Counted from the first letter of the stretch, positions 25,823 to 35,121 are shown. The stretch: DNA of 41,195 nucleotides from Puniceicoccaceae bacterium K14 (GCA_022538095.1 JAKYXN010000046.1:1-41195); one strand, 5' to 3'. Numbers and translations: made by a program. Notes: generated by a model from the sequence alone, not told the origin.

Positions 25823-28102
25823 TTATCTCTTTAACTTGAAATCAACTTGTCGCTTAAATCGATCGACCTTGTCGACATACACATCGATTATTTGCCCGAC
25901 TGCGTAGTTTGTCTTTGATCTACGACCGATCATCGCAGTACCAGAAGGATTCGGTTTGTAGCGATCGCCTGGCATGTTCGACACGTGGACCATGCCAAAT
26001 GCGTTCGATTCAACGAGTTCTATGAACATTCCATGAGTTCGAACCTCAGTAATGGCGGCTGCGAACTTGGTCGGTTTTGATTTTGCCAGCTCGCGTTCGA
26101 AAAATTCTAGGATTTTAACTTTAACAGAATCGCGCTCTGCTTCGCTGCTATTAACCTCGGTTGTACTAAGATGCTCGGCGATTACGGCGACATCGGCCGC
26201 ACTGTAGTTTACTGTTTTCCCTTTCAAAGGTGGCTTCCCTTTAATTCGCGTTAGGTAAGTATTGAATACACGATGAGCAATTAGGTCTGAATAGCGACGT
26301 ATAGGAGATGTGAAGTGGCAGTAGTTTTCTTTGCTAAGGCCGTAGTGGCCATCTGGCGACGATGAATATTTCGCTTTTTTGAGCGAACGCAAAAGCTGGC
26401 TCTTTAGGATATGCCCTTGCGGGTGCTTCTCGATTGAGGTGATAGCGTTCTTAAGTTCCTTTTTGAGTGTGAGATCGGCTGTTTCTATGCCGTAAGTTCC
26501 GAGGTATTGGCGGAGTTCTCCCAGCTTTTCCTCATCCGGATCTTCGTGTACTCGGTACACATTTGGGATCATGGATCTTCGCGTTTCGCGGGCCACCATT
26601 TCATTGGCCAAAAGCATGAACTCCTCTATGAGTTGATGGCTTTCATCGTTTTCTATTTTTTCCAGTCTATCGGCAAAACCGTCCTCGTCTACGAAGATTT
26701 TCGTTTCAGAGATATCGAGATCTAGGCTGCCTTTTTTCATGCGCTCTTTTCGCAGTTTTGAAGCGATGCTCCACAGCTGTCGAACGCCACTTTGCAAATT
26801 AGATAATTCTTCATCGCTAAGTTCTTTGAGGGAACGCCCGGTTGACCCTGTCTGGTGAGCAGGTGGCAGGGGGAGGTCCCGAGCTGCTTGGAGGTCATTT
26901 TCTTTTAGCATACAATAGGCTTGCTTGTAAGTAAGTCTTTTGTTGCTGCGGATAACTGTATTAGCGAATTCGACGTCCTCTATTTTCGCTTTCTTGTCGA
27001 ATGTTATGAATACACTTTTTGTGAGACGATCTACATTTTCTTTAAGGCTACAAATGCCATTGGAAAGTTCATAGGGAAGCATCGGTACGACTTTGCCTAC
27101 GAGGTAGGTTGAGTTACCGCGTTCCTTCGCTTCTTTGTCCAGTGCAGTTCCCGGAAATACGTAGGCACAGACATCCGCAATATGAATACCGATACGGGTT
27201 AAACCGTCGCTAAAGTTTTCGATGGAAAGAGCGTCATCAAAATCCTTTGCATCGTCGGGGTCGATGGTGAAGGTAAAGCGTAACCGAAGGTCTTCCCGGT
27301 TCTCGAGGTGTTCCTCTTGGACTGTTTCTGGGATTGCTTTGGCTTCTTCGACTACTTCTTTGGGGAAGGCTGGGTTTAGGTTGTATTTATGAAAAATCGC
27401 CATGAGCTCAGCATGTGGCTCATGGGTGCGTCCTAAGTTGAGAATGATTTTCCCTTGTGGCTTTTTTCCAGGGTGCTCCCATTTTTCGAGTTTTACCACG
27501 ACTTTACTGCCTTCTTGGGGAATTGGCTGTATGTCACACGTCTTCGGGTCTGGTACTATGATGTCTTGTACAATTCGTGGGTCGTCTGGAGTAACGTGGT
27601 AGGAGAACCTTGATTTGGCTAAATGACCGACAATGGTTTCTCGCGCTCGTTTCACGATGGCAGAGACGTGCGCTTGCGGGCGGGCGTTAGAGGAGTTCTT
27701 CCGCATCGCTTTTTCCCATGGTGTATTCGCCTTTTGGGTGCGTTCTTCGACCTCTATTTCAACGATATCGCCGTGCATTGCGACTCCAGTGTTGGGCGCG
27801 TCGACCTCAATCGCTTCGACTGCTTTCCCATCGTCCGCTCTTACCGGAATGACGATGGCTTTACCATTTTGGCGAAAATTGATTTTGCCTTGAATCTTGC
27901 TGTCCGACGCTTTTTTGCCTGGTCCGTAGCGATTGCCTGGAAGTCGGACGATCTCCCCTTGGCTTGCTAGCAATCGTAGTTCGTAGTCCAGTTTGCGTCG
28001 TTCTTTTTTTGTGAGCTCCAATAGCTCAAATAAGCCTTGTTTGTCTAGTGGAGTGTATGATTTCTCGTTAATTGCTTTAACGAGCGTGTCGCGAATTTTC
28101 AT
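25823..28102 (-). CDS. rnr: Ribonuclease R (RNB family 3'-5' exoribonuclease)
   Basis: This 759-residue processive exoribonuclease degrades structured RNA. It has an N-terminal winged-helix region (1-55) and OB/cold-shock-like domains (about 60-230). The RNB catalytic core has IDPDDAKDFDDALSIE near 280-296, the source of the metal-binding Asp residues, and later HYGLSKENYCHFTSPIRRYSD. A C-terminal S1 domain at about 675-759 ends in VDRFKRQVDFKLKR, without the long Lys-rich tail of E. coli RNase R. The start at 28102 gives the expected length. It is divergent from glycogen synthase. Confidence 0.93.
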   Translation of the reverse strand: MKIRDTLVKAINEKSYTPLDKQGLFELLELTKKERRKLDYELRLLASQGEIVRLPGNRYGPGKKASDSKIQGKINFRQNGKAIVIPVRADDGKAVEAIEVDAPNTGVAMHGDIVEIEVEERTQKANTPWEKAMRKNSSNARPQAHVSAIVKRARETIVGHLAKSRFSYHVTPDDPRIVQDIIVPDPKTCDIQPIPQEGSKVVVKLEKWEHPGKKPQGKIILNLGRTHEPHAELMAIFHKYNLNPAFPKEVVEEAKAIPETVQEEHLENREDLRLRFTFTIDPDDAKDFDDALSIENFSDGLTRIGIHIADVCAYVFPGTALDKEAKERGNSTYLVGKVVPMLPYELSNGICSLKENVDRLTKSVFITFDKKAKIEDVEFANTVIRSNKRLTYKQAYCMLKENDLQAARDLPLPPAHQTGSTGRSLKELSDEELSNLQSGVRQLWSIASKLRKERMKKGSLDLDISETKIFVDEDGFADRLEKIENDESHQLIEEFMLLANEMVARETRRSMIPNVYRVHEDPDEEKLGELRQYLGTYGIETADLTLKKELKNAITSIEKHPQGHILKSQLLRSLKKAKYSSSPDGHYGLSKENYCHFTSPIRRYSDLIAHRVFNTYLTRIKGKPPLKGKTVNYSAADVAVIAEHLSTTEVNSSEAERDSVKVKILEFFERELAKSKPTKFAAAITEVRTHGMFIELVESNAFGMVHVSNMPGDRYKPNPSGTAMIGRRSKTNYAVGQIIDVYVDKVDRFKRQVDFKLKR

Positions 28103-28279
28103 GTTTGCGATTTTGTAGCTGATTGGGCCTTTGAATGAATTCGCCCTAAAATTAAGTATTCCTTAGTAGGTAGATGCATATTCTGTATTCGCTATACATA
28201 GCGAATCATTATTTGCATTTATCCAGATTAGTTGCAAATTGTCTGCTTTATACCACTCTAACTCCCAAGAAATTCACCT

Positions 28280-29722
28280 ATGAAAATTGTCCAAGCGGCG
28301 AGCGAATTTTACCCTTTCATCAAAACCGGAGGACTGGCGGATGTCACATCTGCTTTGTCGAAGTCATTAGCTAGCTACGGACATGAAATATCTGTTTTCT
28401 TGCCGGGCTATCGCACTGTTTTGGAGTCTCCTGAACTGGCCAAGGCGAAGAGTGTGGCAACAATCCAGGTGGAAGTGGGTCAGGAGTTTTTGAGGGGAGA
28501 CGTGCTTGAAGTTAAGCTTGCGAAGGGGTTGACCCTCTTTGTTATTCGCCGCGACGAGTTCTTTGATCGACGTTTTGCATACAGTGTTTCTGGCCGTGAT
28601 TATGATGACAATGAGAGGCGTTTCACCTTTTTCTCCAAGGCGATTGTCGAATCGATTCACGTTTTGGATTTGAAGGCGGATATCCTTCACTGTCACGATT
28701 GGCAAACTGGCTTGGCTCCGCTACTTCTGCGATTAGAGGAGCAAAAGACAGGGAATTCCTATGCCCTGAAGACTTTTTTCACCATCCACAACATGTCTTT
28801 TCAGGGGCTCTTCCCAAAAGGCGCTTTCCGTTTTACGAACTTGCCGGCTGAGTTTATGTCTTTGGAAGGCTTGGAGTTCTTCGGGCAAATCAGTTTTATG
28901 AAGGCGGGCATCTTATTTGCTGATAAGATTATCACGGTGAGTCCTAGCTATGCGAAAGAGATTCTGACTCCTGATTTTGGCTATGGAATGGACGGAACTT
29001 TGAAGTCACGTGAGGAAGATTTGATCGGGATCGTAAACGGGATAGATGTGGACGAATGGAATCCAGGATCAGACCCAGCCTTGCCGGCAAAGTATAGTCG
29101 TTCTAAGATGGTTGGCAAAGCCGAGTGCCGCAAAAAAATGCTGGAAACCGTTGGGCTAAGCGATTCTGAAGAAAACCCCGTTTATGGAATTGTCTGTCGG
29201 TTGACTCCGCAAAAAGGGATCGACCTTTTGCTCGAGCAAATTAAGTTCTTTGTCAAAAACGATTGCCGATTGGTGGTACTTGGTCGAGGGGAAGAACCCT
29301 TGCAAAAGGCGCTTCGAAAAGCAGCAAAAGACTATCCGAAGCATGTGGCGGTTCGAATTGAAATGAATGAAGAGCTCGCTCATCTTATCGAAGCAGGCTC
29401 GGACTTTTTCTTACTACCGTCTGTATTCGAACCCTGTGGTCTGAATCAGATGTATAGTCAACGGTACGGTACCATTCCATTGGCGTCGAACATAGGTGGA
29501 TTAAAAGACACAGTACTTTGCCACCGTGACGATCCGGAGGAGTCAACAGGGATAAGTTTCGAGCCAAACAAGAAAGCGTTTTCGGAAGCGCTGTCTTGTT
29601 CAATGGAATTATACTCGAATCCCAAAACCTTTAAGCAAATGCAGCACCGTGCTATGTCTAAGGACTTTTCTTGGAAGACCGCTGCTAAAAAATACGAACA
29701 GATTTACTTAGATTCCGTTTGA
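28280..29722 (+). CDS. glgA: Glycogen synthase (ADP-glucose type, GT5)
   Basis: This 480-residue enzyme transfers glucose from ADP-glucose to growing alpha-1,4-glucan. It opens with the ADP-glucose-binding KTGGLADV (15-22). Further marks are LHCHDWQTGL, FTIHNMSFQGLF, GIVNGIDVDEWNP and the C-terminal SVFEPCGLNQMYSQRYGT region, with the acidic residue that aligns with the catalytic E-x7-E motif of GT-B enzymes. No glgB, glgC or glgP is adjacent, so the gene is dispersed from the rest of the glycogen pathway. Confidence 0.94.
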   Translation: MKIVQAASEFYPFIKTGGLADVTSALSKSLASYGHEISVFLPGYRTVLESPELAKAKSVATIQVEVGQEFLRGDVLEVKLAKGLTLFVIRRDEFFDRRFAYSVSGRDYDDNERRFTFFSKAIVESIHVLDLKADILHCHDWQTGLAPLLLRLEEQKTGNSYALKTFFTIHNMSFQGLFPKGAFRFTNLPAEFMSLEGLEFFGQISFMKAGILFADKIITVSPSYAKEILTPDFGYGMDGTLKSREEDLIGIVNGIDVDEWNPGSDPALPAKYSRSKMVGKAECRKKMLETVGLSDSEENPVYGIVCRLTPQKGIDLLLEQIKFFVKNDCRLVVLGRGEEPLQKALRKAAKDYPKHVAVRIEMNEELAHLIEAGSDFFLLPSVFEPCGLNQMYSQRYGTIPLASNIGGLKDTVLCHRDDPEESTGISFEPNKKAFSEALSCSMELYSNPKTFKQMQHRAMSKDFSWKTAAKKYEQIYLDSV

Positions 29723-30020
29723 TTGGGTAAAGTGGTGTTAGCTTGAAGAAGCTTATAACTATCTTCGTTACCTTTCGGGTGAGATCTCCAGTTCGCGGTT
29801 ATTTAAGATTAGGAATTAGAAAATGACAGGCATCCTTTCTCTACGAATTGGCTGGTTCTCGAACCCAAAAAAATTAATGCGTTCTCTACAAATTGAATAC
29901 TAATTCGGAACGTTCTCGCTTTCGATTCATTATCATTGAAGGTTTGTTTGTTAGAGAGTCTCTGAATTACTTGCGAAATAGTGTGGCAGGCGTAGCTTTG
30001 ATCTCCGATACCAGAGGGGA

Positions 30021-31382
30021 ATGAAGATTGAGCAAAAGTCATTGATAGAAGCGAGTGCGGAAGACTTATACCGTTGGCATGCTCGGAAGTTGACATTTCA
30101 GCGTTTGTTGCCGCCTTGGGAAAAGGTAGAGGTGTTAGAAATGGGCGAGGGGCTCGATACCGGTCGTCGGGTTGTATTGAAAGTTTCAACGCCTTTGGGG
30201 AGTAAGGAGTGGGTAGGCGAGCACACAGCCCACTCGGAGAACGAGTTCTTCGAGGATACTCAGACAGCGGGCCCCTTTAAAAAATGGAATCACCGCCACA
30301 CATTTGAAGCAGGCGGTGAGGAACAAAGTCGACTTATTGATTCGATCGAATTCGAGTTACCCCTCGGGATTTTGGGGCGAGTTTTTGGAGAGCGCTTTGT
30401 GCGGAAAAAATTGGAACGAGGCTTCGCCTATCGCCATAAGATTGCTCGTAATGATCTAAAACTGTATCTAAAATTTAAGGATGAACCCCGTCTGCATATC
30501 CTGATTGCGGGTGGTTCTGGCTTCATCGGTAGGGCTTTGCATTGCTTGCTCGAGACGCAGGGGCACACAGTTTCGATTCTAACTCGGAGACCGACGCTGG
30601 ATACGGATATTGGTTGGGATCCAGAAAACGGAAGCATCGGACTTAAAAAGGAATCGCGATTTGACGTCGTTATCAATTTGGCAGGCGAAAACCTATTTTC
30701 CAAGCGTTGGACGGAAAGGAATAAAAAAGCGTTTTGGAGTAGTCGAGTGGATACCACTCGATTCCTCGTCGATTCTCTGAAGTCTTTGAATACACCTCCG
30801 AACGTTTTTATTGCGGGCTCTGCGATAGGAATTTACGGAAACAGGGGTGACGAACGTTTAACAGAAGACTCTGGAATAGGGAAAGGCTTTTTAGCTGACC
30901 TGTGTTCTGCTTGGGAGAATGAAGCTTGCCGAGCAGAAGAATTCATAGAGAGAGTGGCGTTACTGCGTACGGGGATAGTGTTAGATCCTCGAGGGGGTGC
31001 TTTGGCCTTGATGCATCGACCCTTTCGCTTGGGTGTGGGTGGCCCACTAGGCGACGGTCAGCAATGGTTCCCGTGGATTGCATTGGACGATTGGCTGTAC
31101 GCGACCTATAAGATCATTATGACGCGCTCGGCCCGAGGACCTTTTAATTTGGTGTCGAACGGTTGTTCACGCAACGGCAGTTTTTCCAAGGATTTAGCCA
31201 AAAGCTTGAAACGTCCTTGTTTGTTTCGCGTACCAGAGTTCGCCCTGAGATCGCTCTTTGGAGAGATGGCTGAGGAAACATTGCTGTCGAGCTCACGAGC
31301 CGTGCCGCATCGACTGGAAGCTGAGTTGGGTTTTCAGTTTCGCTATTCTCGGGCTAGAGATGCCTTTTCGTCCTTATTGTAG
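30021..31382 (+). CDS. SRPBCC + TIGR01777 NAD-epimerase fusion
   Basis: This 453-residue protein has two parts. An N-terminal SRPBCC/START-like ligand-binding domain (about 1-150) includes LPPWEKVEVLEMG, WVGEHTAH and GPFKKWNHRHTFE. A Rossmann-fold epimerase-like domain of TIGR01777 (YfcH, SulA-like) begins with ILIAGGSGFIGRAL near 161-174. It contains NLAGENLFSKRWTERNKKAFWSSR, GSAIGIYGNRGDE, and GGPLGDGQQWFPWIALDDW. The fused form is known in several phyla. The substrate is unknown; the fold suggests NAD(P)-dependent sugar or lipid-head chemistry. Confidence 0.88.
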   Translation: MKIEQKSLIEASAEDLYRWHARKLTFQRLLPPWEKVEVLEMGEGLDTGRRVVLKVSTPLGSKEWVGEHTAHSENEFFEDTQTAGPFKKWNHRHTFEAGGEEQSRLIDSIEFELPLGILGRVFGERFVRKKLERGFAYRHKIARNDLKLYLKFKDEPRLHILIAGGSGFIGRALHCLLETQGHTVSILTRRPTLDTDIGWDPENGSIGLKKESRFDVVINLAGENLFSKRWTERNKKAFWSSRVDTTRFLVDSLKSLNTPPNVFIAGSAIGIYGNRGDERLTEDSGIGKGFLADLCSAWENEACRAEEFIERVALLRTGIVLDPRGGALALMHRPFRLGVGGPLGDGQQWFPWIALDDWLYATYKIIMTRSARGPFNLVSNGCSRNGSFSKDLAKSLKRPCLFRVPEFALRSLFGEMAEETLLSSSRAVPHRLEAELGFQFRYSRARDAFSSLL

Positions 31383-31541
31383 AAGGCGTTTAAGCTGTAG
31401 GGCAGTTTGCGGGACAGCTAATTTTGTTTCTAGCAAACCTGCTCTTATGTCTCAAGCTTTCGCGTAAGCGATATAAATGGGTTGCGAATCCCTAAGAATC
31501 TTCGATTATCAGCAATCTCTTTTAATTATATCTCGTTACCC

Positions 31542-31579
31542 GGGTAGGCTGGTTGACAGTAATGTTGACTAACCTGCCC
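31542..31579 (+). promoter_or_regulatory. Imperfect palindrome upstream of cysK
   Basis: GGGTAGG (31542-31548) pairs with CCTGCCC (31573-31579) with one G-T pair, and a nested GGTT/AACC overlaps it. It sits 25 bases before the cysK ATG and could be an operator or leader hairpin. No known regulator's site is recognised, and no T-run follows, so it is not a terminator. Confidence 0.3.
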
Positions 31580-31603
31580 AAGAAACTCAATTAAAGAATC
31601 ACC

Positions 31604-32560
31604 ATGGCAAAAGCATTCTCAAGTATACTAGACACCATCGGAAACACTCCCTTGGTTAGATTGAATAAATTAACTGAAGGCCTCGAGGCTGAGGTCTTTT
31701 TAAAGTGCGAGTTTTTCAACCCACTTAATAGCGTTAAGGACCGTATTGGCCGAGCAATGATTGAAGCGGCTGAAGCAGCGGGCAAGTTGAAGCCTGACAG
31801 CATCGTGATTGAACCAACGTCAGGTAATACGGGCATTGCGCTTGCATTTGTTTGTGCAGCGAAAGGCTACCGTTTGATCCTTACAATGCCCGAAACAATG
31901 TCGGTTGAGCGTCGCGTTCTTCTCAATATGTTGGGAGCAGAGCTCGTGTTGACTCCAGGACCAAAGGGAATGCCAGGGGCGATTGCCCGAGCTCAAGAAC
32001 TAGCGGAAGAGTATGGCGAAAAGGCTTTCATCCCGCAACAATTTGAAAATCCAGCCAACCCAGAGGTTCACCGCCGTACAACGGCAGAAGAAATCTGGGA
32101 AGCTACCGAAGGAACAATCGATGCATTTGTTGCAGGTGTGGGTACAGGCGGAACCATTACAGGCGTTTCAGAAGTAATCAAAAGTCGTAAGGAACTCCTA
32201 ACAGTAGCGGTTGAGCCAACGAACAGTCCGGTGATTTCCGGTGGTCAACCAGGTCCTCACAAGATTCAAGGCATTGGTGCCGGTTTCATCCCAGGGAATT
32301 GTAACAAGGACATCATCGATGATGTGATCACTATTGAGAATGAGGTAGCTTTTAGCACTGCTCAAGACTGTGCAACCCGGGAAGGAATCAGCGTTGGAAT
32401 TTCTTCAGGAGCGAACATCGCAGCTGCGATCGAGCTCGCAAAGCGCCCAGAGATGGCAGGTAAGAAGATCGTAACTATTGCGGCAAGTTGCGGTGAGCGC
32501 TACATCTCGACTCCACTCGGCGAACGAGCTCGTCAAGAAGTTGCTGGCGCCACGGCGTAA
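31604..32560 (+). CDS. cysK: Cysteine synthase (O-acetylserine sulfhydrylase)
   Basis: This 318-residue PLP enzyme makes cysteine from O-acetylserine and sulfide. Lys45 in NSVKDRIG binds PLP. The substrate loop [11 protein letters not shown] is at about 71-81, the PLP-phosphate Gly-rich loop is [10 protein letters not shown], and the C-terminal [11 protein letters not shown] holds the pyridine-nitrogen Ser. The length is typical of CysK. It is monocistronic: a terminator follows directly, and the next genes are on the other strand. Confidence 0.95.
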   Translation: MAKAFSSILDTIGNTPLVRLNKLTEGLEAEVFLKCEFFNPLNSVKDRIGRAMIEAAEAAGKLKPDSIVIEPTSGNTGIALAFVCAAKGYRLILTMPETMSVERRVLLNMLGAELVLTPGPKGMPGAIARAQELAEEYGEKAFIPQQFENPANPEVHRRTTAEEIWEATEGTIDAFVAGVGTGGTITGVSEVIKSRKELLTVAVEPTNSPVISGGQPGPHKIQGIGAGFIPGNCNKDIIDDVITIENEVAFSTAQDCATREGISVGISSGANIAAAIELAKRPEMAGKKIVTIAASCGERYISTPLGERARQEVAGATA

Positions 32561-32587
32561 ATTTTTCTTCCAACAAGTACTTTGCGA

Positions 32588-32620
32588 AACGGTCAAGCCT
32601 GAGGGTTTGGCCGTTTTTTT
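32588..32620 (+). terminator. Intrinsic terminator after cysK
   Basis: A 9-bp stem AACGGTCAA/TTGGCCGTT (one G-T pair) encloses a 10-base loop and runs into seven T residues (32614-32620). It lies 28 bases after the cysK stop. Confidence 0.88.
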
Positions 32621-32674
32621 ATACCCAGTTTTTATCTAATATGAAAAATAATCACATTTCCCCAATCGGGCAGG

Positions 32675-33226
32675 TTAAGTTGTCTTGGAACGCTGAATAC
32701 TGTGAGAAAATAGCAGTTCGTTGTATGAATTGACGCCTCGTTTTTTGTAAATACGTTCTACGTGCTTTTCTACAGTGCGTTGACTAATACCAAGGTCTTT
32801 GGCGATAGCAGGGACGGCTTGCCCAGAAAGAAGGTGTTCGTAAATCTCGCGCTCTCGTTTTGTAAATGGAGCAGATTGCGAAGTGATTTTTTGTATTTCT
32901 CTCCAAATGACGAGGTTTGGGGTTTGGTGAAGAAACGCTTTATCTTCAAGAGCTTCAAGGTAGTCTTCGAGCTCCTTTCTAGAAATAGAAGATTTGCCAA
33001 TCCGTTTTTGGGTTCTATCTCTCAGGATAAATGTATTTGAAGCATTCGGATCTTCAGATGCAATAAGCCAGCCAAGTTGATCTAGGAGGCCGTAGAGATG
33101 AATCAATTTTTGTGTAAGTCGATTGTGTTTTTGGGGTATATTTTCGCTAACGGAGTTGGTTTCCACGAAATTGTGTGAGGGGGCTTTAGCTTGTTCCGGA
33201 GGATTGCTTGAGGGATCGGAAGTCAT
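32675..33226 (-). CDS. LuxR/FixJ-type HTH regulator, small
   Basis: This 183-residue protein ends in a GerE/LuxR helix-turn-helix (about 121-178: FTKREREIYEHLLSG, then DLGISQRTVEKHVERIYKKRGV). The N-terminal ~110 residues are charged and hydrophilic, with a short possible sensor segment (LDQLGWLIASEDPNASNTFIL). No receiver phosphorylation site is seen, so it is not a response regulator. It probably pairs functionally with the adjacent LuxR-type gene, which has the same orientation about 70 bases upstream. Targets are unknown. Confidence 0.82.
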   Translation of the reverse strand: MTSDPSSNPPEQAKAPSHNFVETNSVSENIPQKHNRLTQKLIHLYGLLDQLGWLIASEDPNASNTFILRDRTQKRIGKSSISRKELEDYLEALEDKAFLHQTPNLVIWREIQKITSQSAPFTKREREIYEHLLSGQAVPAIAKDLGISQRTVEKHVERIYKKRGVNSYNELLFSHSIQRSKTT

Positions 33227-33296
33227 TCGCTTAATTAAGTTTTGAATTCGAAAATTTGAATTTAGTCTTTTTGCATTTTTGAGTCTCTCTTGGGAA

Positions 33297-34103
33297 TTAA
33301 TCTATGTATTCCACAGTATTGTTACGGAAGGCGCTAACGAGCTCCTTGTTGCTAGTAAGGCCGAGCTTTTCGCGAGCGATGGAGAGCTGTCGACTGACAG
33401 TATCGCGTCGTACGTTTTTGGTTTTGGCGATGTTACTTACGCTGGATCCCGAACTTAGTTTTTGCAGGAGAATAATTTCTCCGGTACTGAGTTTCGTGAT
33501 GTTGGCCAAACCATACGTCTCTTCGAAGAGTGTCGCAATTGCATTGGCTTTCTTTAGAGCGTCTTCCCGTTGATGGATGGATTTTGCGACGAGGGCAATT
33601 GCATCGCCCGTCAGTTTTAGAAGTTGGCATTCGTGTTTGCTGAAATCGCATAGACGGCGATTGAGTGAGAGTATAAGCTCTGCAGATGAGGTCGTCGCGA
33701 AATGATACACGGCTTGGTAACAGGCATCCAGATGTGAATAGACTTCTTTAAAAAGCGGGTTTTGTTTGAAGTTAGCTTGGGTTTGGTAATTGGAAAGAAC
33801 GTGTACTTCCTTGCCAAGCCCCTGCCAGTCAAGTCGGCGAATTACTGGATGGAAGTCTATCGTTTCACCAAGAATTGGTAGAAGCGAGGCCATGGCTTCA
33901 GTGTAAGGCGAATTCGTTTCTATCCGCTTCGGGTATTCGAAGCCTGGGCTCCATTCGTTCCAACAAAGGCAGTCGCTTGGAATCAACTGCAATAGATGTT
34001 GCAAACTACACTCAATAAGCTCTTCCCAATGTATGATTGACGAAATGTCGGTGTAGAAAGAGCGTGAAATAATGAAATCACGCTCCCTAATCTGGTGTTG
34101 CAT
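33297..34103 (-). CDS. LuxR-type HTH regulator with GAF-like N-terminus
   Basis: This 268-residue protein has an N-terminal ~180-residue sensor-like region, probably GAF-like from its alternating strands and helices (SIIHWEELIECSLQHLLQLIP to VAKSIHQRED). A C-terminal LuxR HTH (about 206-262) has GEIILLQKLSSGSSVSNIAKTKNVRRDTVSRQLSIAREKLGL. The HTH order matches LuxR proteins, although the first helix lacks the usual LTxRE motif. No ligand is known. It is the upstream gene of a same-strand LuxR pair, with AT-rich decayed DNA before it. Confidence 0.8.
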   Translation of the reverse strand: MQHQIRERDFIISRSFYTDISSIIHWEELIECSLQHLLQLIPSDCLCWNEWSPGFEYPKRIETNSPYTEAMASLLPILGETIDFHPVIRRLDWQGLGKEVHVLSNYQTQANFKQNPLFKEVYSHLDACYQAVYHFATTSSAELILSLNRRLCDFSKHECQLLKLTGDAIALVAKSIHQREDALKKANAIATLFEETYGLANITKLSTGEIILLQKLSSGSSVSNIAKTKNVRRDTVSRQLSIAREKLGLTSNKELVSAFRNNTVEYID

Positions 34104-34576
34104 CGATTTTTTTAGAGTAGAATTTTTGACAAATCAAAAGAAATTCCCTGAATATTTCAAACTAAAAATTGGCATAATTACCTAAGAGTGCAACATGTTT
34201 TTACGTAGTGCGGATTTATTGTTAGGACTTTCGAATATGTTGATTTTACCTGTGGTTTTGCTGAGACCCGTTAAGTGGAAACTTAGACCGCTTAACGCCT
34301 CTTATCCTGCTACAATTGGTCTACTTGGCGGGCTCGTAAATCAGCGTAATTCTTCGCTGGGGAGTCGAACTCTATTGGTGAAGTAGGCAGGGGCCTTTTG
34401 CAAAACCTACCATAAGTAGATATCGCCGAGATATCCATAACGAACTATCTCGGAGATAAAGCCCGGTGTCGCAGCTTTCATTGCTGAGACCAAAGACAAT
34501 ACTTGGCTTAGTAAAGACTTCCATGACGTAATAGCGAAAGAGGACAGCGCTTTGAGAATGTACGCAGAGAAAATAG
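34104..34576. other. Non-coding/decayed stretch with two palindromes
   Basis: No convincing gene. A 63-codon frame at 34195-34386 has no family resemblance. Two inverted repeats stand out: a 10-bp stem with one mismatch or G-T pair (34269-34278 with 34288-34297, around CGTTAAG/CTTAACG), and CCGAGATA/TATCTCGG (34426-34433 with 34446-34453). Upstream of the LuxR gene, TTGACA at about 34126 could be a -35, but a good -10 was not found. Confidence 0.35.
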
Positions 34577-34831
34577 GGTGCGATTAAAAGTGTGTCCTGC
34601 AAAAAATCGCTTTCTTCGCATTTTGTTAGCGCTTTCGTCTGAAAAGTGTGTATATGGGGTAGTCGATGAAAACCATACGCCTGAAGATCCCCGGAGCTTG
34701 GAGCCTAGAAAACGCAAGCAACTTAGCGCGTTCTCAAATCGCGATGAAAAACGACGAGCTGGAGGATTATTGGAAAAGCCAAGGTCATGCTAAAGTGGCA
34801 TAAACATCCAGGACACACTTTTAATCGCACC
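34577..34831. mobile_element. 255-bp element with perfect 23-bp terminal inverted repeats
   Basis: The first 23 bases (34577-34599, starting GGTGCGATTAAAAG) are the exact reverse complement of the last 23 (34809-34831). The 209-base interior carries a 45-codon ORF. No transposase is present, so this is most like a miniature inverted-repeat element or the remnant of one. Clear target-site duplications are not seen: the left flank ends in AAATAG and the right begins TGGTAA. Alternatively it is a large RNA hairpin. The family is not recognised. Confidence 0.65.
34666..34803 (+). CDS. 45-aa ORF inside the inverted-repeat element
   Basis: An ATG at 34666, with GGGG about 6 bases upstream as a ribosome-site candidate, opens a 45-codon frame ending five bases before the right repeat. 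The peptide begins MKTIRLKIPGAWSLEN and ends with EDYWKSQGHAKVA. It is hydrophilic, predicted helical, mixed in charge and without membrane segments. A second, longer out-of-frame ORF (34578-34793) overlaps it. No family is recognised; coding is uncertain. Confidence 0.35.
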   Translation: MKTIRLKIPGAWSLENASNLARSQIAMKNDELEDYWKSQGHAKVA

Positions 34832-34919
34832 TGGTAATGGGGCATATAAATTTGGCTTCAGACTAGCATTTAGAATTGTGGAACAGCCTATTAAGGGAGG
34901 CCGTTGCTAAGATGGGAAT

Positions 34920-35121
34920 TTAGATCTTTACAGGTGGAATATCCTTTTTCGGCATATCGATTGATTGGTCCTGTTTAATTTGGTTGCTTGGAGTGCTTAG
35001 TTTCTGCCCAATGCGAAGTCGACGAAGATCAATGCCAGGTATTTGGTTTTATAAGCCCAACAACGGAAATGTTGTGTCATTGAGTGATCTTTGAGAGCGT
35101 ATCGCTAGCCAAGTTATGGCA
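34920..35121 (-). pseudogene. Decayed LysM-domain gene, C-terminal end
   Basis: Reading leftwards from about 35121, the codons give a LysM domain: SDTLSKITQ, then an in-frame TGA at 35077-35079, then HNISVVGLIKPN. A one-base excess at about 35040 is followed by PGIDLRRLRIGQKLSTP and a short tail to the stop at 34920-34922. The GDTLSxI...HNxSVxxLxxxNPGxxxxxLRIGQKLxxP pattern of LysM is unmistakable across the two frames. The gene is broken by a stop and a frameshift. A minus-strand frame at 35126-35371 with a signal-like start may be its 5' part. Confidence 0.72.

Noticed and set aside
34350-34385. tRNA T-arm-like stretch (GAGTTCGACTCCCC on the minus strand)
   Set aside because: The stem pairs poorly, and no acceptor, D or anticodon arm fits around it, so no tRNA or tmRNA is called.
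34195-34386. 63-codon plus-strand frame before the inverted-repeat element
   Set aside because: No ribosome site, no family, and it covers a palindrome; kept only as part of the non-coding description.
34578-34793. 71-codon ORF overlapping the inverted-repeat element
   Set aside because: It begins inside the left repeat and lacks a ribosome site; the 45-codon frame is a better candidate.
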